Assembly (NCBI GenBank): GCA_029265715.1
Contig: JAJUGZ010000018.1
Location: forward strand, 1 to 55,825
From: Bacteroidota bacterium
GTDB taxonomy: Bacteria > Bacteroidota > Bacteroidia > Bacteroidales > Prolixibacteraceae
Direction of reading: 5' to 3'
Length of the DNA stretch: 55,825 bases
The translations under genes were made by a program, and so were the position numbers. Under the pieces are notes generated by a model. That model was given only the letters and a program-made list of their open reading frames with translations. It made no database searches and was not told the origin of the DNA. Numbering within the stretch: position 1 is the first letter of the stretch; each line of letters opens with the position of its first letter. This document shows, one piece after another, positions 28,456-37,924 of this stretch.

Positions 28456-28982
28456 CTTTTTTCAAAGAAAAACTGATTTCGATAAAAGGGTTGATTTTTG
28501 ATGTTGACGGGGTTCTCTCGATGGATACCAGTCCGCTCGACGTCAATGGCGATCCGGTACGTACGGCCAATATCAAGGATGGTTTTGCGATTCGTTATGC
28601 GTTGAAAAAAGGGCTACAGATTGGCATAATCACGGGTGGAAATACCGATTCGGTACGGCTTCGCTACGAAAAGCTGGGAGTAAAGCACATTTATATGAAT
28701 TCGTTTAACAAAACTGAATGTTTAGACGATTTTCTTCGGAAAACCGGATTGAAAGCTTCTGAGATACTGTATATGGGCGACGATCTGGTGGATTTTGCCA
28801 TTATGAGCGTGGTGGGCGTGGCAACCTGTCCGCAAGATGCGGTTCCGGAAATAAAGTCGATCTCTGAATATATATCAGACCGGAAAGGCGGAGAGGGATG
28901 CGTCCGTGATATCATTGAACAGGTGATGCGCTCGCAGGAAATCTGGTTTGGACAAGAATTGCTCAGCATTAAAGCCGATTAG
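28452..28982 (+). CDS. kdsC: 3-deoxy-D-manno-octulosonate 8-phosphate phosphatase (KdsC-type HAD)
   Basis: A 176-residue HAD phosphatase of the KdsC type, which dephosphorylates KDO-8-phosphate on the way to lipopolysaccharide core. The nucleophile motif is LIFDVDGVLSMD (Asp17 and Asp19). The motif-2 segment is GIITGG, and the third motif is YMGDDLVDFAIM. Length and the absence of a cap domain fit the family. The gene overlaps the DUF2520 gene upstream and lies 3 bp before maf, so the three form one operon. Confidence 0.93.
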   Translation: MTFFKEKLISIKGLIFDVDGVLSMDTSPLDVNGDPVRTANIKDGFAIRYALKKGLQIGIITGGNTDSVRLRYEKLGVKHIYMNSFNKTECLDDFLRKTGLKASEILYMGDDLVDFAIMSVVGVATCPQDAVPEIKSISEYISDRKGGEGCVRDIIEQVMRSQEIWFGQELLSIKAD

Positions 28983-28985
28983 CCA

Positions 28986-29564
28986 ATGCTCGACAACCTG
29001 AAGAAATACGAATTGGTACTGGCCTCGCAATCGCCCCGTCGTCAGGAATTATTGCGCGATCTGGGGCTGCGTTTTACCGTGAAAACCCTCGATGTGGACG
29101 AATCGTTCCCAGCAGGGTTGGGCATGACCGAGGTGCCGGTTTTCCTGGCCGAACTGAAAGCCGAAGCCTTTCGTCCCTTCCTGAAAAATAACCAGTTGGT
29201 AATTACAGCCGATACCATTGTCTGGCTCGATGGAAAGGTGCTGGGAAAGCCAGAAGGCCGCGATCAGGCTTTTGCCATGCTTCGTGATTTGTCGGGGAAG
29301 AAGCACCAGGTGCTTACCGGGGTTTGTCTGCTTTCGGCTGAAAAAAAAGATTCGTTTTATGTTTCGACCGACGTGTGGTTTAAAACACTGTCCGACGAAG
29401 AAATTGCATTTTACCTCGATTATTACAAGCCCTACGATAAGGCTGGGGCGTATGGTATTCAGGAATGGATTGGCTATATTGGGATCCAGCGTATCGAAGG
29501 TTCGTATTTCAATGTGATGGGCCTCCCGGTCCAAAAGCTGTACGAGCATTTGCGGGTATTTTGA
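28986..29564 (+). CDS. maf: Maf-family nucleoside triphosphate pyrophosphatase
   Basis: A 192-residue Maf protein, which hydrolyses non-canonical or excess nucleoside triphosphates to monophosphates. The signature LASQSPRRQELL occupies residues 12-23, ITADTIVWLDGKVLGKP follows near 75, and DKAGAYGIQEW and GSYFNVMGLPV lie near the C-terminus, as in the dTTP/UTP-type members. It is the last gene of the DUF2520-kdsC-maf operon and is followed by a hairpin with a short T run. Confidence 0.93.
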   Translation: MLDNLKKYELVLASQSPRRQELLRDLGLRFTVKTLDVDESFPAGLGMTEVPVFLAELKAEAFRPFLKNNQLVITADTIVWLDGKVLGKPEGRDQAFAMLRDLSGKKHQVLTGVCLLSAEKKDSFYVSTDVWFKTLSDEEIAFYLDYYKPYDKAGAYGIQEWIGYIGIQRIEGSYFNVMGLPVQKLYEHLRVF

Positions 29565-29640
29565 TTTAGCTTTCCTTATCAAATCATAAGTCTTGTATCT
29601 TACAGATTCCCCACCGATCTTTCAGGTTGTTTTATGTTGG

Positions 29641-29683
29641 AGAAAGCCGGTATAAACTGCTCAAAAACAGGCTTTCTGTTTTA
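29641..29683 (+). terminator. probable terminator after maf
   Basis: AGAAAGCC at 29641-29648 pairs with GGCTTTCT at 29670-29677 across a 21-base loop and is followed by GTTTTA. The loop is long and the T run short, so this is a weaker call. Confidence 0.45.
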
Positions 29684-29741
29684 CCTAAATTATTATTAAT
29701 CTCGTAACAAGACATGTAGTTTGTCCACTAAAATCCGGAAT

Positions 29742-30746
29742 ATGAAAACGATTTACATGTCTTTAATCGTGGTTTTGATGGCCACACTTTTATTTCCCTC
29801 CTGTTCTTCTCCCCGTCATCCAAAAATTGGTTTGCTGGTTCATAGTTTTGAGAATGAACGATGGGAAAAAGATAAAACTTATCTCGAAAATGAAATAACC
29901 AGACTTGGAGGTAAGGTCTTCTTTGAGCTCGCCGGGAATAACCAGGCGATCCAGATTGATCAGGCAAAAAAAATGATTGATCAGGGGGCAAAAGTGTTGA
30001 TCGTTATCCCGATAAAGCAGAGCGAAGCAGCTAAAATCGTTGAGATGGCCCATCAATACGGAGTGAAAGTCATTGCCTACGACCGCATGATCAATAATTG
30101 CGATCTGGATTATTACGTTTCGGCCAACAGTATCAGCATCGGGGAGATGCAGGCTTCGTGCCTGACCTCGATAAAGCCCAAAGGCGAATATGCCTTGATT
30201 TGTGGTTCTCGGTACGATAATAACTCCATGCGCTTGTTTATCGGGCAGATGAACGTATTGGAACCACTGATGGAAAAGGGGGATGTGAAAGTTGTATCCA
30301 GCGAGTTTACCGAAGACTGGACCCCGGAAGAAGGATACCGGCATACACTTCAGTTACTGGATAAATATGGCGAAACGTTAACGGGTATTATAGCCGGGAG
30401 CGACGCGTTGGCCGGCGGGGTCATCCAGGCCCTGAAAGACCGTGGGAAGGAAGGAAAAATTATGGTGGCCGGTCAGGATGCAGAATTGCAGGCACTCAAG
30501 GCTATTGTTTGGGGATATCAGACCTGTACGGTGTTGAAACCGTTGAAAGAAATGGCCACTCAGGCCGCTAAACTTGCCGTCGACCTGGCAAGTGGGGAAA
30601 ATGTTGCTCCAACCGATATCCGCGAAAGCAACGGGAAGATACTGGTCCCATCAATACTGCTAAACTCGATACTTGTAACAAAAGATAACCTGGAGCAAAC
30701 GGTCATTGCATCGGGTTATCACACAAAAGATGAAATATACCACTGA
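29742..30746 (+). CDS. orphan sugar-binding lipoprotein (XylF/LacI-type periplasmic binding fold)
   Basis: A 334-residue type I periplasmic binding protein resembling the D-xylose-binding protein XylF. The signal peptide ends with a lipobox at Cys21 (LFPSCSS). The two-lobed fold shows in IGLLVHSFENERWEKD at the start, IDQGAKVLIVIPIKQSEA, VKVIAYDRMI and AGSDALAGGVIQALKDRG. The ATG at 29742 opens the lipoprotein signal. No sugar ABC transporter or sensor kinase gene is adjacent; the downstream ABC genes are of the exporter type. The protein may therefore serve a sensor elsewhere or act as a lone scavenger. The specific sugar is not known. Confidence 0.88.
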   Translation: MKTIYMSLIVVLMATLLFPSCSSPRHPKIGLLVHSFENERWEKDKTYLENEITRLGGKVFFELAGNNQAIQIDQAKKMIDQGAKVLIVIPIKQSEAAKIVEMAHQYGVKVIAYDRMINNCDLDYYVSANSISIGEMQASCLTSIKPKGEYALICGSRYDNNSMRLFIGQMNVLEPLMEKGDVKVVSSEFTEDWTPEEGYRHTLQLLDKYGETLTGIIAGSDALAGGVIQALKDRGKEGKIMVAGQDAELQALKAIVWGYQTCTVLKPLKEMATQAAKLAVDLASGENVAPTDIRESNGKILVPSILLNSILVTKDNLEQTVIASGYHTKDEIYH

Positions 30747-30784
30747 CACTGCTTGGAAGGTTTTGTTCGTTGTAACTTTGTTTA

Positions 30785-30814
30785 AAGCCGGCTGCAAAGA
30801 GGCCGGCTTTTTTT
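30785..30814 (+). terminator. intrinsic terminator after the sugar-binding lipoprotein gene
   Basis: AAGCCGGC at 30785-30792 pairs with GCCGGCTT at 30802-30809 around a 9-base loop, followed by a run of T. It isolates the transport locus that begins at 31007. The remaining bases to 31006 show nothing certain. Confidence 0.82.
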
Positions 30815-31006
30815 ATATGGGCGAAACGAAATTTTCGGGGGACAACCATTATCCGGGTCGAAGAAAACCGGTGGTTTGTCGAAATAAACGGGCATTTGGT
30901 AGTAAAAATTAAAAAATCGGGACAGATTACGTTTATTTTATACAGAAACAGCTTAAACCTTTGAGCCAAAATGCAGTCTGTTTAACCGTGCTTTAATCTG
31001 CTAACT

Positions 31007-31900
31007 GTGAAGATAACGATTGAAAACCTAAATAAGGTTTACAAAAATGGCAATCATGCCCTGAAAAATGTAAACCTCGAAATAACTAATGGCATGTTTG
31101 GCCTGCTGGGGCCTAATGGGGCCGGTAAATCGAGCCTCATGCGTATTTTGGTTACCTTAATGGAACCCTCTTCCGGAACAATTAAGATCAACGACCTCGA
31201 TATCACCAAAGACCGTGGCAAAGTCAGGGCTTTGCTTGGGTATCTCCCGCAGGATTTCCGTTTTTTTTCTCAACTAAAAACATACGAATTTCTGGATTAT
31301 GCTGCTCGCCTGGCCGGTATGAAAAATAAATCGCAACGCAACCAGGCTGTCGACAAAATGCTGGAAGAAGTTGGCCTGTATGAAGCGCGCGACCGCAAGG
31401 CTAACAAACTTTCAGGAGGTATGAAGCGCCGGTTGGGCATTGCCCAGGCATTGATTAACAATCCGAAGGTCATCGTGGTCGATGAACCAACCACCGGTCT
31501 CGATCCGGAAGAACGCATCCGGTTCCGAAATTTGCTTTCAACCATCTCGACACAAGATGTGATTATCATTTTGTCGACCCACATTGTCGGAGATATTTCC
31601 AGTTCCTGCCAGAGCATGGCTTTGCTCAATTTGGGACAACTGGCATTTACCGGTTCGCCCGACCAATTGATTGCTGAAGCCGAAGGGAAAGTCTGGCTGA
31701 TAAAAGCCTCCGATTCGGAATATATGGAGATTAACGAAACTTATCCGGTCATTTCGAACGTGCCGACCGATTATGGCTGGGATATTCAGGTGGTAGCCGA
31801 AAGTATCAATGGGTATTGCGGCGAGCATATTGCCCCCAACCTGGAACACGCTTACGTATATTTCATGGAAAGCAAACTGAACCAATGGACTACAGACTAA
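31007..31900 (+). CDS. ABC exporter ATP-binding protein
   Basis: A 297-residue ABC ATPase of the exporter (ABC-2 partner) type. Walker A is GPNGAGKS (residues 35-42), the signature LSGGMK (135-140), Walker B VIVVDEPT (Asp159, Glu160), and the H-loop is in LSTHI. A C-terminal extension of about 80 residues follows. The GTG start at 31007 gives the usual MKITIENL-type beginning. The permease fusion gene starts 19 bp after its stop, so this is probably its motor. Its sequence is close to the ABC domain at the end of the RND-ABC fusion protein (shared IRFRNLL and DISSSC stretches), which points to a duplication within the locus. Confidence 0.95.
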   Translation: MKITIENLNKVYKNGNHALKNVNLEITNGMFGLLGPNGAGKSSLMRILVTLMEPSSGTIKINDLDITKDRGKVRALLGYLPQDFRFFSQLKTYEFLDYAARLAGMKNKSQRNQAVDKMLEEVGLYEARDRKANKLSGGMKRRLGIAQALINNPKVIVVDEPTTGLDPEERIRFRNLLSTISTQDVIIILSTHIVGDISSSCQSMALLNLGQLAFTGSPDQLIAEAEGKVWLIKASDSEYMEINETYPVISNVPTDYGWDIQVVAESINGYCGEHIAPNLEHAYVYFMESKLNQWTTD

Positions 31901-31919
31901 CAAACTAAATATCCGGTAA

Positions 31920-34900
31920 ATGTTATCGCTTCACAACATTCATTCTATTGCCAAATACGAAATTAAGACCCTGCTGCGAAGCTGGTTCTTCCGCATTTTT
32001 GCCATTATCGCGCTTTTGTTTCTTTTCCTTTTCAACCTCGGGACGTTGATCGATCCGGGCTCCGGAGCCGGAAACTGGGAAATAAAAGCCTTGCCTTCGA
32101 TTATTCCGTATGTCAATCTGCTGATGTTGAATGTTGTTCAGGCGATTGTCGTGATTTTCCTTTCGTCTGACTTTCTGAAACGCGATAAAAAGCTGGATAC
32201 AACCGATGTAATTTACGTCCGGCCCATGACCAATGGCGAGTATGTTGCCGGAAAGGTATGGGGGAACCTGATTGTGTTCGTGATCCTGAATGCCTTTGTT
32301 TTGTCTGAATCGCTGATATTCAATTTAATTGCAGAAGGGGTAGGTGTGAACCTGAAGGCATATCTGTATTATTTCCTGGTTATCAGTGTCCCGACCTTAA
32401 TTTATATTCTCGGGGTTTCGGTTTTTTTGATGAGTATTTTGCGCAATCAGGCAGTTACCTTTGTGGTATTGCTCGGATATGTTGCCCTGTCGCTGTTTTA
32501 CCTGGCCAACAAGTTTTATTATTTCTTTGACTACATGGCCTTTAACATTCCACTGACGTATTCCGATTTTGTAGGCTTTGGAAACTGGCATACGATATGG
32601 ATCCATCGCGGCATGTACGTATGTTTCGGGCTGGCATTTATCCTGCTTTCGGTAAGCCTGCTCAAGCGGTTGCCCCAGTCTCAAATGTCCAATAAGATTT
32701 CGTTGGTTCCGGCCGTCTTGTTCTTTGCAGGCGGCATTTGGCTGGGTTTTGAGCATGTGGGTAATTTCCGTCAAAATCAGGAGTTGCGGTCTCAGATGCG
32801 AACCCTGAACGATGATAAAATACATGAAGACATCCTGACTGTAAAATCGTACCAGATTTCGCTCGAGCACTTGGGTTCTCAGATTGCTTGCACCGCCCGC
32901 CTGGATGTGTCGAACGAATCAGGAAAAGCCGTCGACAAAACGCATTTTTCGCTGAACCCCGGCCTGACGATTGAAAAGGTGTTGCTGAATGGTACGGAAA
33001 TTCATCCGGAGCGGAACCTTCATCTGGTTAATTTCTCCGGATTAAACCTGCAACCTGGCGATTCGGCCTCGATTGAATTTACTTACCGGGGGACGATCAA
33101 TGAGGCAGCTTGTTACCTGGAACTGGATGACAAAGCGATGCAGGAAGAGAAGTACGGGCAGATGATGTACCGGATTGATAAACGTCATGCATTTGTTTTG
33201 CCCGAATATGTATTACTTACCCGCGAAGACAACTGGTATCCGGTTCCGTTTGCTACGTTTGGAAAACAGAACAAGGAATGGATGCAGAAACAATTCAGCC
33301 GTTTCGAGGTGCAGGTGAAAACCCTGCCCGGGCTGACTGCCATTTCACAGGGGGAACCCGAACAGAACGGCAATCTGTTTAAGTTCAATAACAAAAAACC
33401 GTTGTCTCAGGTGTCGGTAATCATTGGTCCGTACGAAAAGAAAAGTCAGAAGATCGATGGGCTTGACTTCAATTTGTACCTGCACCCGGGGCATGATTAT
33501 TTCAGCAAATATTTGGAAGAGATAAACGATACGATTCCGGGCATTATTGCCGAATCGCTGAAAGATTTTGAACGTACGGTTGACTGTTATTACCCGTTTG
33601 CCCGGTTTACCCTGGTCGAAGTTCCGGTACAGTTTTATTCGTACGAACGCATTTTGATTGGAGAACGTGACCAGATTCAGCCCGAAATGGTTTTCTTCCC
33701 TGAGAAAGGGGTAACCGTGCGCGATGCCGATTTTGCCGGAAGTGAAAAACGGATGGCCCGGTGGGGGCGTGGCGATTTTGCCAATATGACAGCGAAGGAC
33801 AAAAAAGTAACTTTGCTCCAGAACTTTCTGTCTAATTTTACCCAGTCGTCCGGGAGGCCTAATTTCAGCCGGAGCGCCGGGCAGGTGCAGGTGACCGAAA
33901 AGAAAAACCCGACCTTTGTTTTCCCCTTGTTCTACAATTATGCCTATTACATCAAATCGGATAAATGGCCGATTACCGACCGCATTTTTGAATCGTACAA
34001 AAAAGAAGCGACACAGGACCAGCGAATGGGTTTCATGCGTGAGATGCAGGGGACCTCGGAAAATGAAAAGGCGAACCTGGCTTTGGTCGATCATAGTTTC
34101 GCCGAATTGCTGAACGATCCAGATCAGACACAAATTATCGATAATGTGATCCAAATGAAGGGGCAAGCTCTGTTTTCGATTATCAAACGAAAAGCCGGCG
34201 ACGATGCGTTTAATGAATTTCTGTACAACTATTTACGCAGTGTAAAATTTAAGGCCACATCGATCGAAGATTTCAGCCTCCGGATTAAAGAGGCGTTTGG
34301 CGTTGATTTGATTCCCTATATGGAGTCGTGGTTTAATAGCAAACAATTGCCCGGATACCTGATTAGTAATCCCAAGGCCGTGAACGTGATGGACGGCGAC
34401 CGTCTGAAAACCATGGTGAAATTTAAGGTAACCAATACCGAAAATACAGAGGGCATTATCCGTATTGAATTTCGGATTGGCGATGGCGGAGGGCCGGGGC
34501 GTTTTATGGGCGGGGGTTCCAATACCGAAACGGTTACGAAACTGATCCAGCTTGATGCCAATCAGACCAAAGAAATCAGCTACCTGCTCGATGGAAATCC
34601 CCGGGGCATGAGTGTAAATACCCTTACATCCCGGAATATCCCTTCGGAGATGCGGTTGCAGTTGGGCAACATCGAGGAAGATAAAAAAGCCGTTCCGTTC
34701 GAGGGTGAAAAAATTGTGGATAAGCCGGTCACCCTGGCCGAAGAGGGCGAGATTATCCTGGATAACGAGGATAAAGGGTTTCGGATTGAGCAATCCACCG
34801 AAACGAGTTTATTGCAGAAACTTCTGATAAAAGAAGAAAACAGTGGCGAAAAATATGTCGGGTTTAGCAGTTGGAGGGCCCCCCGCGACTGGCGTGCCAC

Positions 34901-35282
34901 CACCAGTAGTAATTTCTTTGGAAAGTTCATCCGGTCGGCATATTACATTCGCTCGGGCGACGGAAGTAAAAAAGCGATTTGGAACATTCCGCTTAAAGAA
35001 AAAGGGTTCTATGAAGTTTATGCCTTTATTGATAAAGAAGAACGCCGCGGAGGGCCTCCCGGAAGAGGTGGTGGTGATAATTCTCCGAAAGGAGAATATA
35101 CCTTCACCATTTACCACGACGACGGGAAAGAAGATGTAACAGTCGATCTGAATACCGCCGATACGGGATGGAACAGCCTGGGTGCTTTTTACTTCTCGCC
35201 CGACTCGGTTGTGGTCGAGTTAAGCAATAAAAGCACAGCCCGGTTGGTGATAGCCGATGCGGTTAAACTTGTAAAACAATAA
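31920..35282 (+). CDS. ABC-2 permease fused to a degenerate M1-peptidase-like region and a golvesin-like domain
   Basis: A 1120-residue membrane protein with three parts. Residues 1-285 hold about seven hydrophobic helices of an ABC-2 type permease. Residues 300-830 resemble the M1 aminopeptidase region known from permease/M1 fusions of Bacteroidota (VEVPVQFYSYERIL near 566, KGQALFSIIKRKAGDDAF near 746). The zinc-binding HExxH motif is absent, so peptidase activity is unlikely. Residues 973-1120 form a beta-sandwich like the golvesin C-terminal domain, often found on envelope proteins. The large part after the helices should face the periplasm. The adjoining ATPase gene gives it a motor; a TolC-type channel gene follows 14 bp later. 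The substrate is unknown. Confidence 0.85.
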   Translation: MLSLHNIHSIAKYEIKTLLRSWFFRIFAIIALLFLFLFNLGTLIDPGSGAGNWEIKALPSIIPYVNLLMLNVVQAIVVIFLSSDFLKRDKKLDTTDVIYVRPMTNGEYVAGKVWGNLIVFVILNAFVLSESLIFNLIAEGVGVNLKAYLYYFLVISVPTLIYILGVSVFLMSILRNQAVTFVVLLGYVALSLFYLANKFYYFFDYMAFNIPLTYSDFVGFGNWHTIWIHRGMYVCFGLAFILLSVSLLKRLPQSQMSNKISLVPAVLFFAGGIWLGFEHVGNFRQNQELRSQMRTLNDDKIHEDILTVKSYQISLEHLGSQIACTARLDVSNESGKAVDKTHFSLNPGLTIEKVLLNGTEIHPERNLHLVNFSGLNLQPGDSASIEFTYRGTINEAACYLELDDKAMQEEKYGQMMYRIDKRHAFVLPEYVLLTREDNWYPVPFATFGKQNKEWMQKQFSRFEVQVKTLPGLTAISQGEPEQNGNLFKFNNKKPLSQVSVIIGPYEKKSQKIDGLDFNLYLHPGHDYFSKYLEEINDTIPGIIAESLKDFERTVDCYYPFARFTLVEVPVQFYSYERILIGERDQIQPEMVFFPEKGVTVRDADFAGSEKRMARWGRGDFANMTAKDKKVTLLQNFLSNFTQSSGRPNFSRSAGQVQVTEKKNPTFVFPLFYNYAYYIKSDKWPITDRIFESYKKEATQDQRMGFMREMQGTSENEKANLALVDHSFAELLNDPDQTQIIDNVIQMKGQALFSIIKRKAGDDAFNEFLYNYLRSVKFKATSIEDFSLRIKEAFGVDLIPYMESWFNSKQLPGYLISNPKAVNVMDGDRLKTMVKFKVTNTENTEGIIRIEFRIGDGGGPGRFMGGGSNTETVTKLIQLDANQTKEISYLLDGNPRGMSVNTLTSRNIPSEMRLQLGNIEEDKKAVPFEGEKIVDKPVTLAEEGEIILDNEDKGFRIEQSTETSLLQKLLIKEENSGEKYVGFSSWRAPRDWRATTSSNFFGKFIRSAYYIRSGDGSKKAIWNIPLKEKGFYEVYAFIDKEERRGGPPGRGGGDNSPKGEYTFTIYHDDGKEDVTVDLNTADTGWNSLGAFYFSPDSVVVELSNKSTARLVIADAVKLVKQ

Positions 35283-35296
35283 AAACCTGAATAACT

Positions 35297-36778
35297 ATGA
35301 TCTTGAAAAATTTTACCCGAAGTACGTTGATATTGCTTGGTCTGTTGTTTTTCTTTCAGGAAGGACAGGGGCAGCAAATCCTGACCTTGGAAAGCGCCTT
35401 GGGCATCGCCCAGACAAACAGTCCGGATATACGCAAATCGTTACTGAGCCTTACCCGTTCCGAAGAACTGCTGAAAGCCCAGAAAGCGGCGTTGAAATCA
35501 AGTTTCTCGTTAAACCTGACCCCGTTCAGTTATAATATGAGCCGTTCGTTCAACGACTACTATTCAACCTGGTATACCACAAAAAACACCGAGTCGTATG
35601 GAACATTTACCGTATCGCAGCCTATTTTGCCGACCGATGGAACGATTTCGCTGATCAACCGGTTTGGGTGGCAGAATAATTTCAGCGAGATTAATGAAAG
35701 CCGGAATAAAACGTTCAGCAATTATCTGTACCTAAGCCTGAACCAGCCATTGTTCACTTATAATAAAACAAAGTTACAGTTGAAAGAACTGGAGCTCGAC
35801 CTGGAAAATGCCAACCTGAGTTATGCCATGCAGAAGCTGAACCTGGAAAAAATGGTTACACAGTACTTTTACAACGTGTATCTCAACCAGATGAGTTTGA
35901 GTATCGCCAAAGACGAACTGGCCAATACACAGAAGAGTTATGAAATTACTCAAAACAAGGTCGATGCAGGGTTGGCGGCTAAAGAAGAACTATACCAAGC
36001 CGAGTTGAACTATGCCACCTCCAAATCGGCACTCGAAACAGCCGAATTGAATCTTGAAAACGCCAAAGATCAGTTTAAACAGTATATCGGGATGGATATC
36101 ATGGAAGATATTACGGTGATGACCAATGTGGAGGTTACCCCGGTTGAGGTTGACCTGAAAAAAGCGATCGATTACGGGATAAAATCGCGGATGGAACTTC
36201 GCCAGCGCGAAATCAGCATTGAAACCAGCCAGTTTGATTTGATTACGACTTCGGCCATGAACGAGTTTAAAGGCAGCATGGACCTTTCGATCGGTATTAC
36301 CGGCGATAACGAAAAGCTGAAAGATATTTACAAGAACCCGACCAATAACCCGAAAGTTGCTGTTTCGTTCAATGTGCCATTGTGGGACTGGGGCGAAAAG
36401 AGGGCCCGTATTAAAGCACAGGAAGCTGTGATCGAAACCCAGAAATTGAATTTCGAAGAAGAAAAAAAGCAAATTATCCTCGATATCCGTCAGGTTTACC
36501 GGAGCCTGCAAAGTTTGGTCCACCAGATTGACATTGCCAAACAAAACGAAAAAAATGCCCAGTTGACTTACGAAATTAACCTCGAACGATATGCAAACGG
36601 CGATTTGACCGGGATGGACCTAAACTTGTACCAGAACCAACTTTCGCAAAAGAAAAAAGCGTATGCACAAGCCCTTATCGATTATAAAATCGAGCTGCTA
36701 AATATGAAAATTCAAACTTTGTACGATTTTGAAACTAATCAACCAATTATTCGACAGGACCTAATTCAGAAAAAATAA
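35297..36778 (+). CDS. TolC-family outer-membrane efflux channel
   Basis: A 493-residue outer-membrane efflux protein. A signal peptide (ILLGLLFFFQEGQGQQ) is followed by the two OEP repeats, each a long coiled-coil hairpin, starting with LTLESALGIAQTNSPDI and later SYEITQNKVDAGLAAKEEL. It would form the trimeric outer-membrane exit duct for the RND pump and possibly for the ABC permeases of this locus. It lies 14 bp after the permease fusion gene and 18 bp before the membrane-fusion gene, so it is in the same operon as both. Confidence 0.93.
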   Translation: MILKNFTRSTLILLGLLFFFQEGQGQQILTLESALGIAQTNSPDIRKSLLSLTRSEELLKAQKAALKSSFSLNLTPFSYNMSRSFNDYYSTWYTTKNTESYGTFTVSQPILPTDGTISLINRFGWQNNFSEINESRNKTFSNYLYLSLNQPLFTYNKTKLQLKELELDLENANLSYAMQKLNLEKMVTQYFYNVYLNQMSLSIAKDELANTQKSYEITQNKVDAGLAAKEELYQAELNYATSKSALETAELNLENAKDQFKQYIGMDIMEDITVMTNVEVTPVEVDLKKAIDYGIKSRMELRQREISIETSQFDLITTSAMNEFKGSMDLSIGITGDNEKLKDIYKNPTNNPKVAVSFNVPLWDWGEKRARIKAQEAVIETQKLNFEEEKKQIILDIRQVYRSLQSLVHQIDIAKQNEKNAQLTYEINLERYANGDLTGMDLNLYQNQLSQKKKAYAQALIDYKIELLNMKIQTLYDFETNQPIIRQDLIQKK

Positions 36779-36796
36779 TAAAACTACATACGAACG

Positions 36797-37912
36797 ATGA
36801 AACCGATCACTAACAATTTTAGCCAAACCGAACGTGCCGCAATCAAATTAATTCGGAGCGTTATAAAAACTACTCCGGCCATTTTGCTGATGGCCTCGCT
36901 GGTCGCATGTAACAACCAGCAATCGAACGTGAGTACCGAAATTGCTGTTCCTGTTTCGGTAACTGATATCAAGCCCGGGTCGATTGAAAAGGTCGTTAAC
37001 ACAACCGGGACCGTGGTTGCGTCGAAAGAAACTTCGTTAAGCACACAAACATCGGGCAATTACCACCTGTTAAACAATCCGCGTACCGGAAGGCCTTTTG
37101 CTTTGGGCGATATGGTCGAGGCCGGGCAGGTTATTATCAGGCTGGAAGATGCCGAATACGAAAATGGCATCGCCATCGAGAGTAAAAAGCTTAGCCTTGA
37201 AATTTCAGAGCAGGAACTAAAAAAACAACAGTCGCTCTACGAAAAAGGCGGCGTTACCCAGTTGGAATACCGAAACTCCGAAGTATCGTACACCAACGCC
37301 AAATATAGTTATGAACAGGCTCAACTTCAGTTGGAAAAATTAAAAGTTAAAGCTCCGTTTAAAGGGGTAATAACCAGCCTGCCTTATTACACTTCCGGAA
37401 CGCTCGTTGCCTCGGGGACCACTGTTGTCGGCCTGATGGATTACAGTAATCTGCAGATGGAGGTCAACCTGCCGGAGAAATACATAGCCGAAGTGCAAAA
37501 CGGGCAGGAAGTACGGATTATGAATTATACCCTGCCGAATGATACGCTCCACGGGACCGTAAAGGCCCTTTCGCCGGCCATCAGTACAGCAACCCGTACG
37601 TTTACCGGCATGCTGAGCATCGACAATCCGGAGCTGAAATTGCGCCCTGGAATGTTTGTTAAAGCCGACATTGTGCTGGCCCGCAAAGACAGCGTGATTG
37701 TGATCCCCAAGAATGTGATTATATCCGGACAACGCGGCAAATCGGTTTTTGTGGTTGACAAAGGAACTGCCGTTGAAAAGAAAATCACGTTTGGTTTCGA
37801 AAACCAGAACGAAGCAGAGATTACTTCCGGGCTTAATTTTAACGACCGCCTGGTGGTAAAAGGGTTCGAAACCTTGCGTAACCGCTCGAAAGTGAAAGTC
37901 ATCAATCAGTAA
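36797..37912 (+). CDS. RND membrane-fusion (periplasmic adaptor) lipoprotein
   Basis: A 371-residue HlyD/AcrA-type adaptor. A lipobox places the lipid anchor at Cys38 (SLVACNN). A barrel-sandwich hybrid domain flanks an alpha-helical hairpin at about 130-180 (ESKKLSLEISEQELKKQQ and following). The beta-barrel and membrane-proximal domains fill the rest (LRPGMFVKADIV, VIPKNVIISGQRG). It links an inner-membrane pump to the TolC channel. Two RND-type pumps follow it, and it is the only adaptor in the locus, so both may share it. The RND gene begins 12 bp after its stop. Confidence 0.94.
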   Translation: MKPITNNFSQTERAAIKLIRSVIKTTPAILLMASLVACNNQQSNVSTEIAVPVSVTDIKPGSIEKVVNTTGTVVASKETSLSTQTSGNYHLLNNPRTGRPFALGDMVEAGQVIIRLEDAEYENGIAIESKKLSLEISEQELKKQQSLYEKGGVTQLEYRNSEVSYTNAKYSYEQAQLQLEKLKVKAPFKGVITSLPYYTSGTLVASGTTVVGLMDYSNLQMEVNLPEKYIAEVQNGQEVRIMNYTLPNDTLHGTVKALSPAISTATRTFTGMLSIDNPELKLRPGMFVKADIVLARKDSVIVIPKNVIISGQRGKSVFVVDKGTAVEKKITFGFENQNEAEITSGLNFNDRLVVKGFETLRNRSKVKVINQ

Positions 37913-37924
37913 ACGACCCAACCC

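Noticed and set aside
30773-30780. TAACTTTG, an exact match to the -7 promoter consensus
   Set aside because: It sits directly before the terminator at 30785-30814, so any transcript would stop at once, and there is no -33 element.
31920-35282. Active M1 aminopeptidase
   Set aside because: The layout is M1-like, but no HExxH motif is present anywhere in the protein, so peptidase activity is not claimed.
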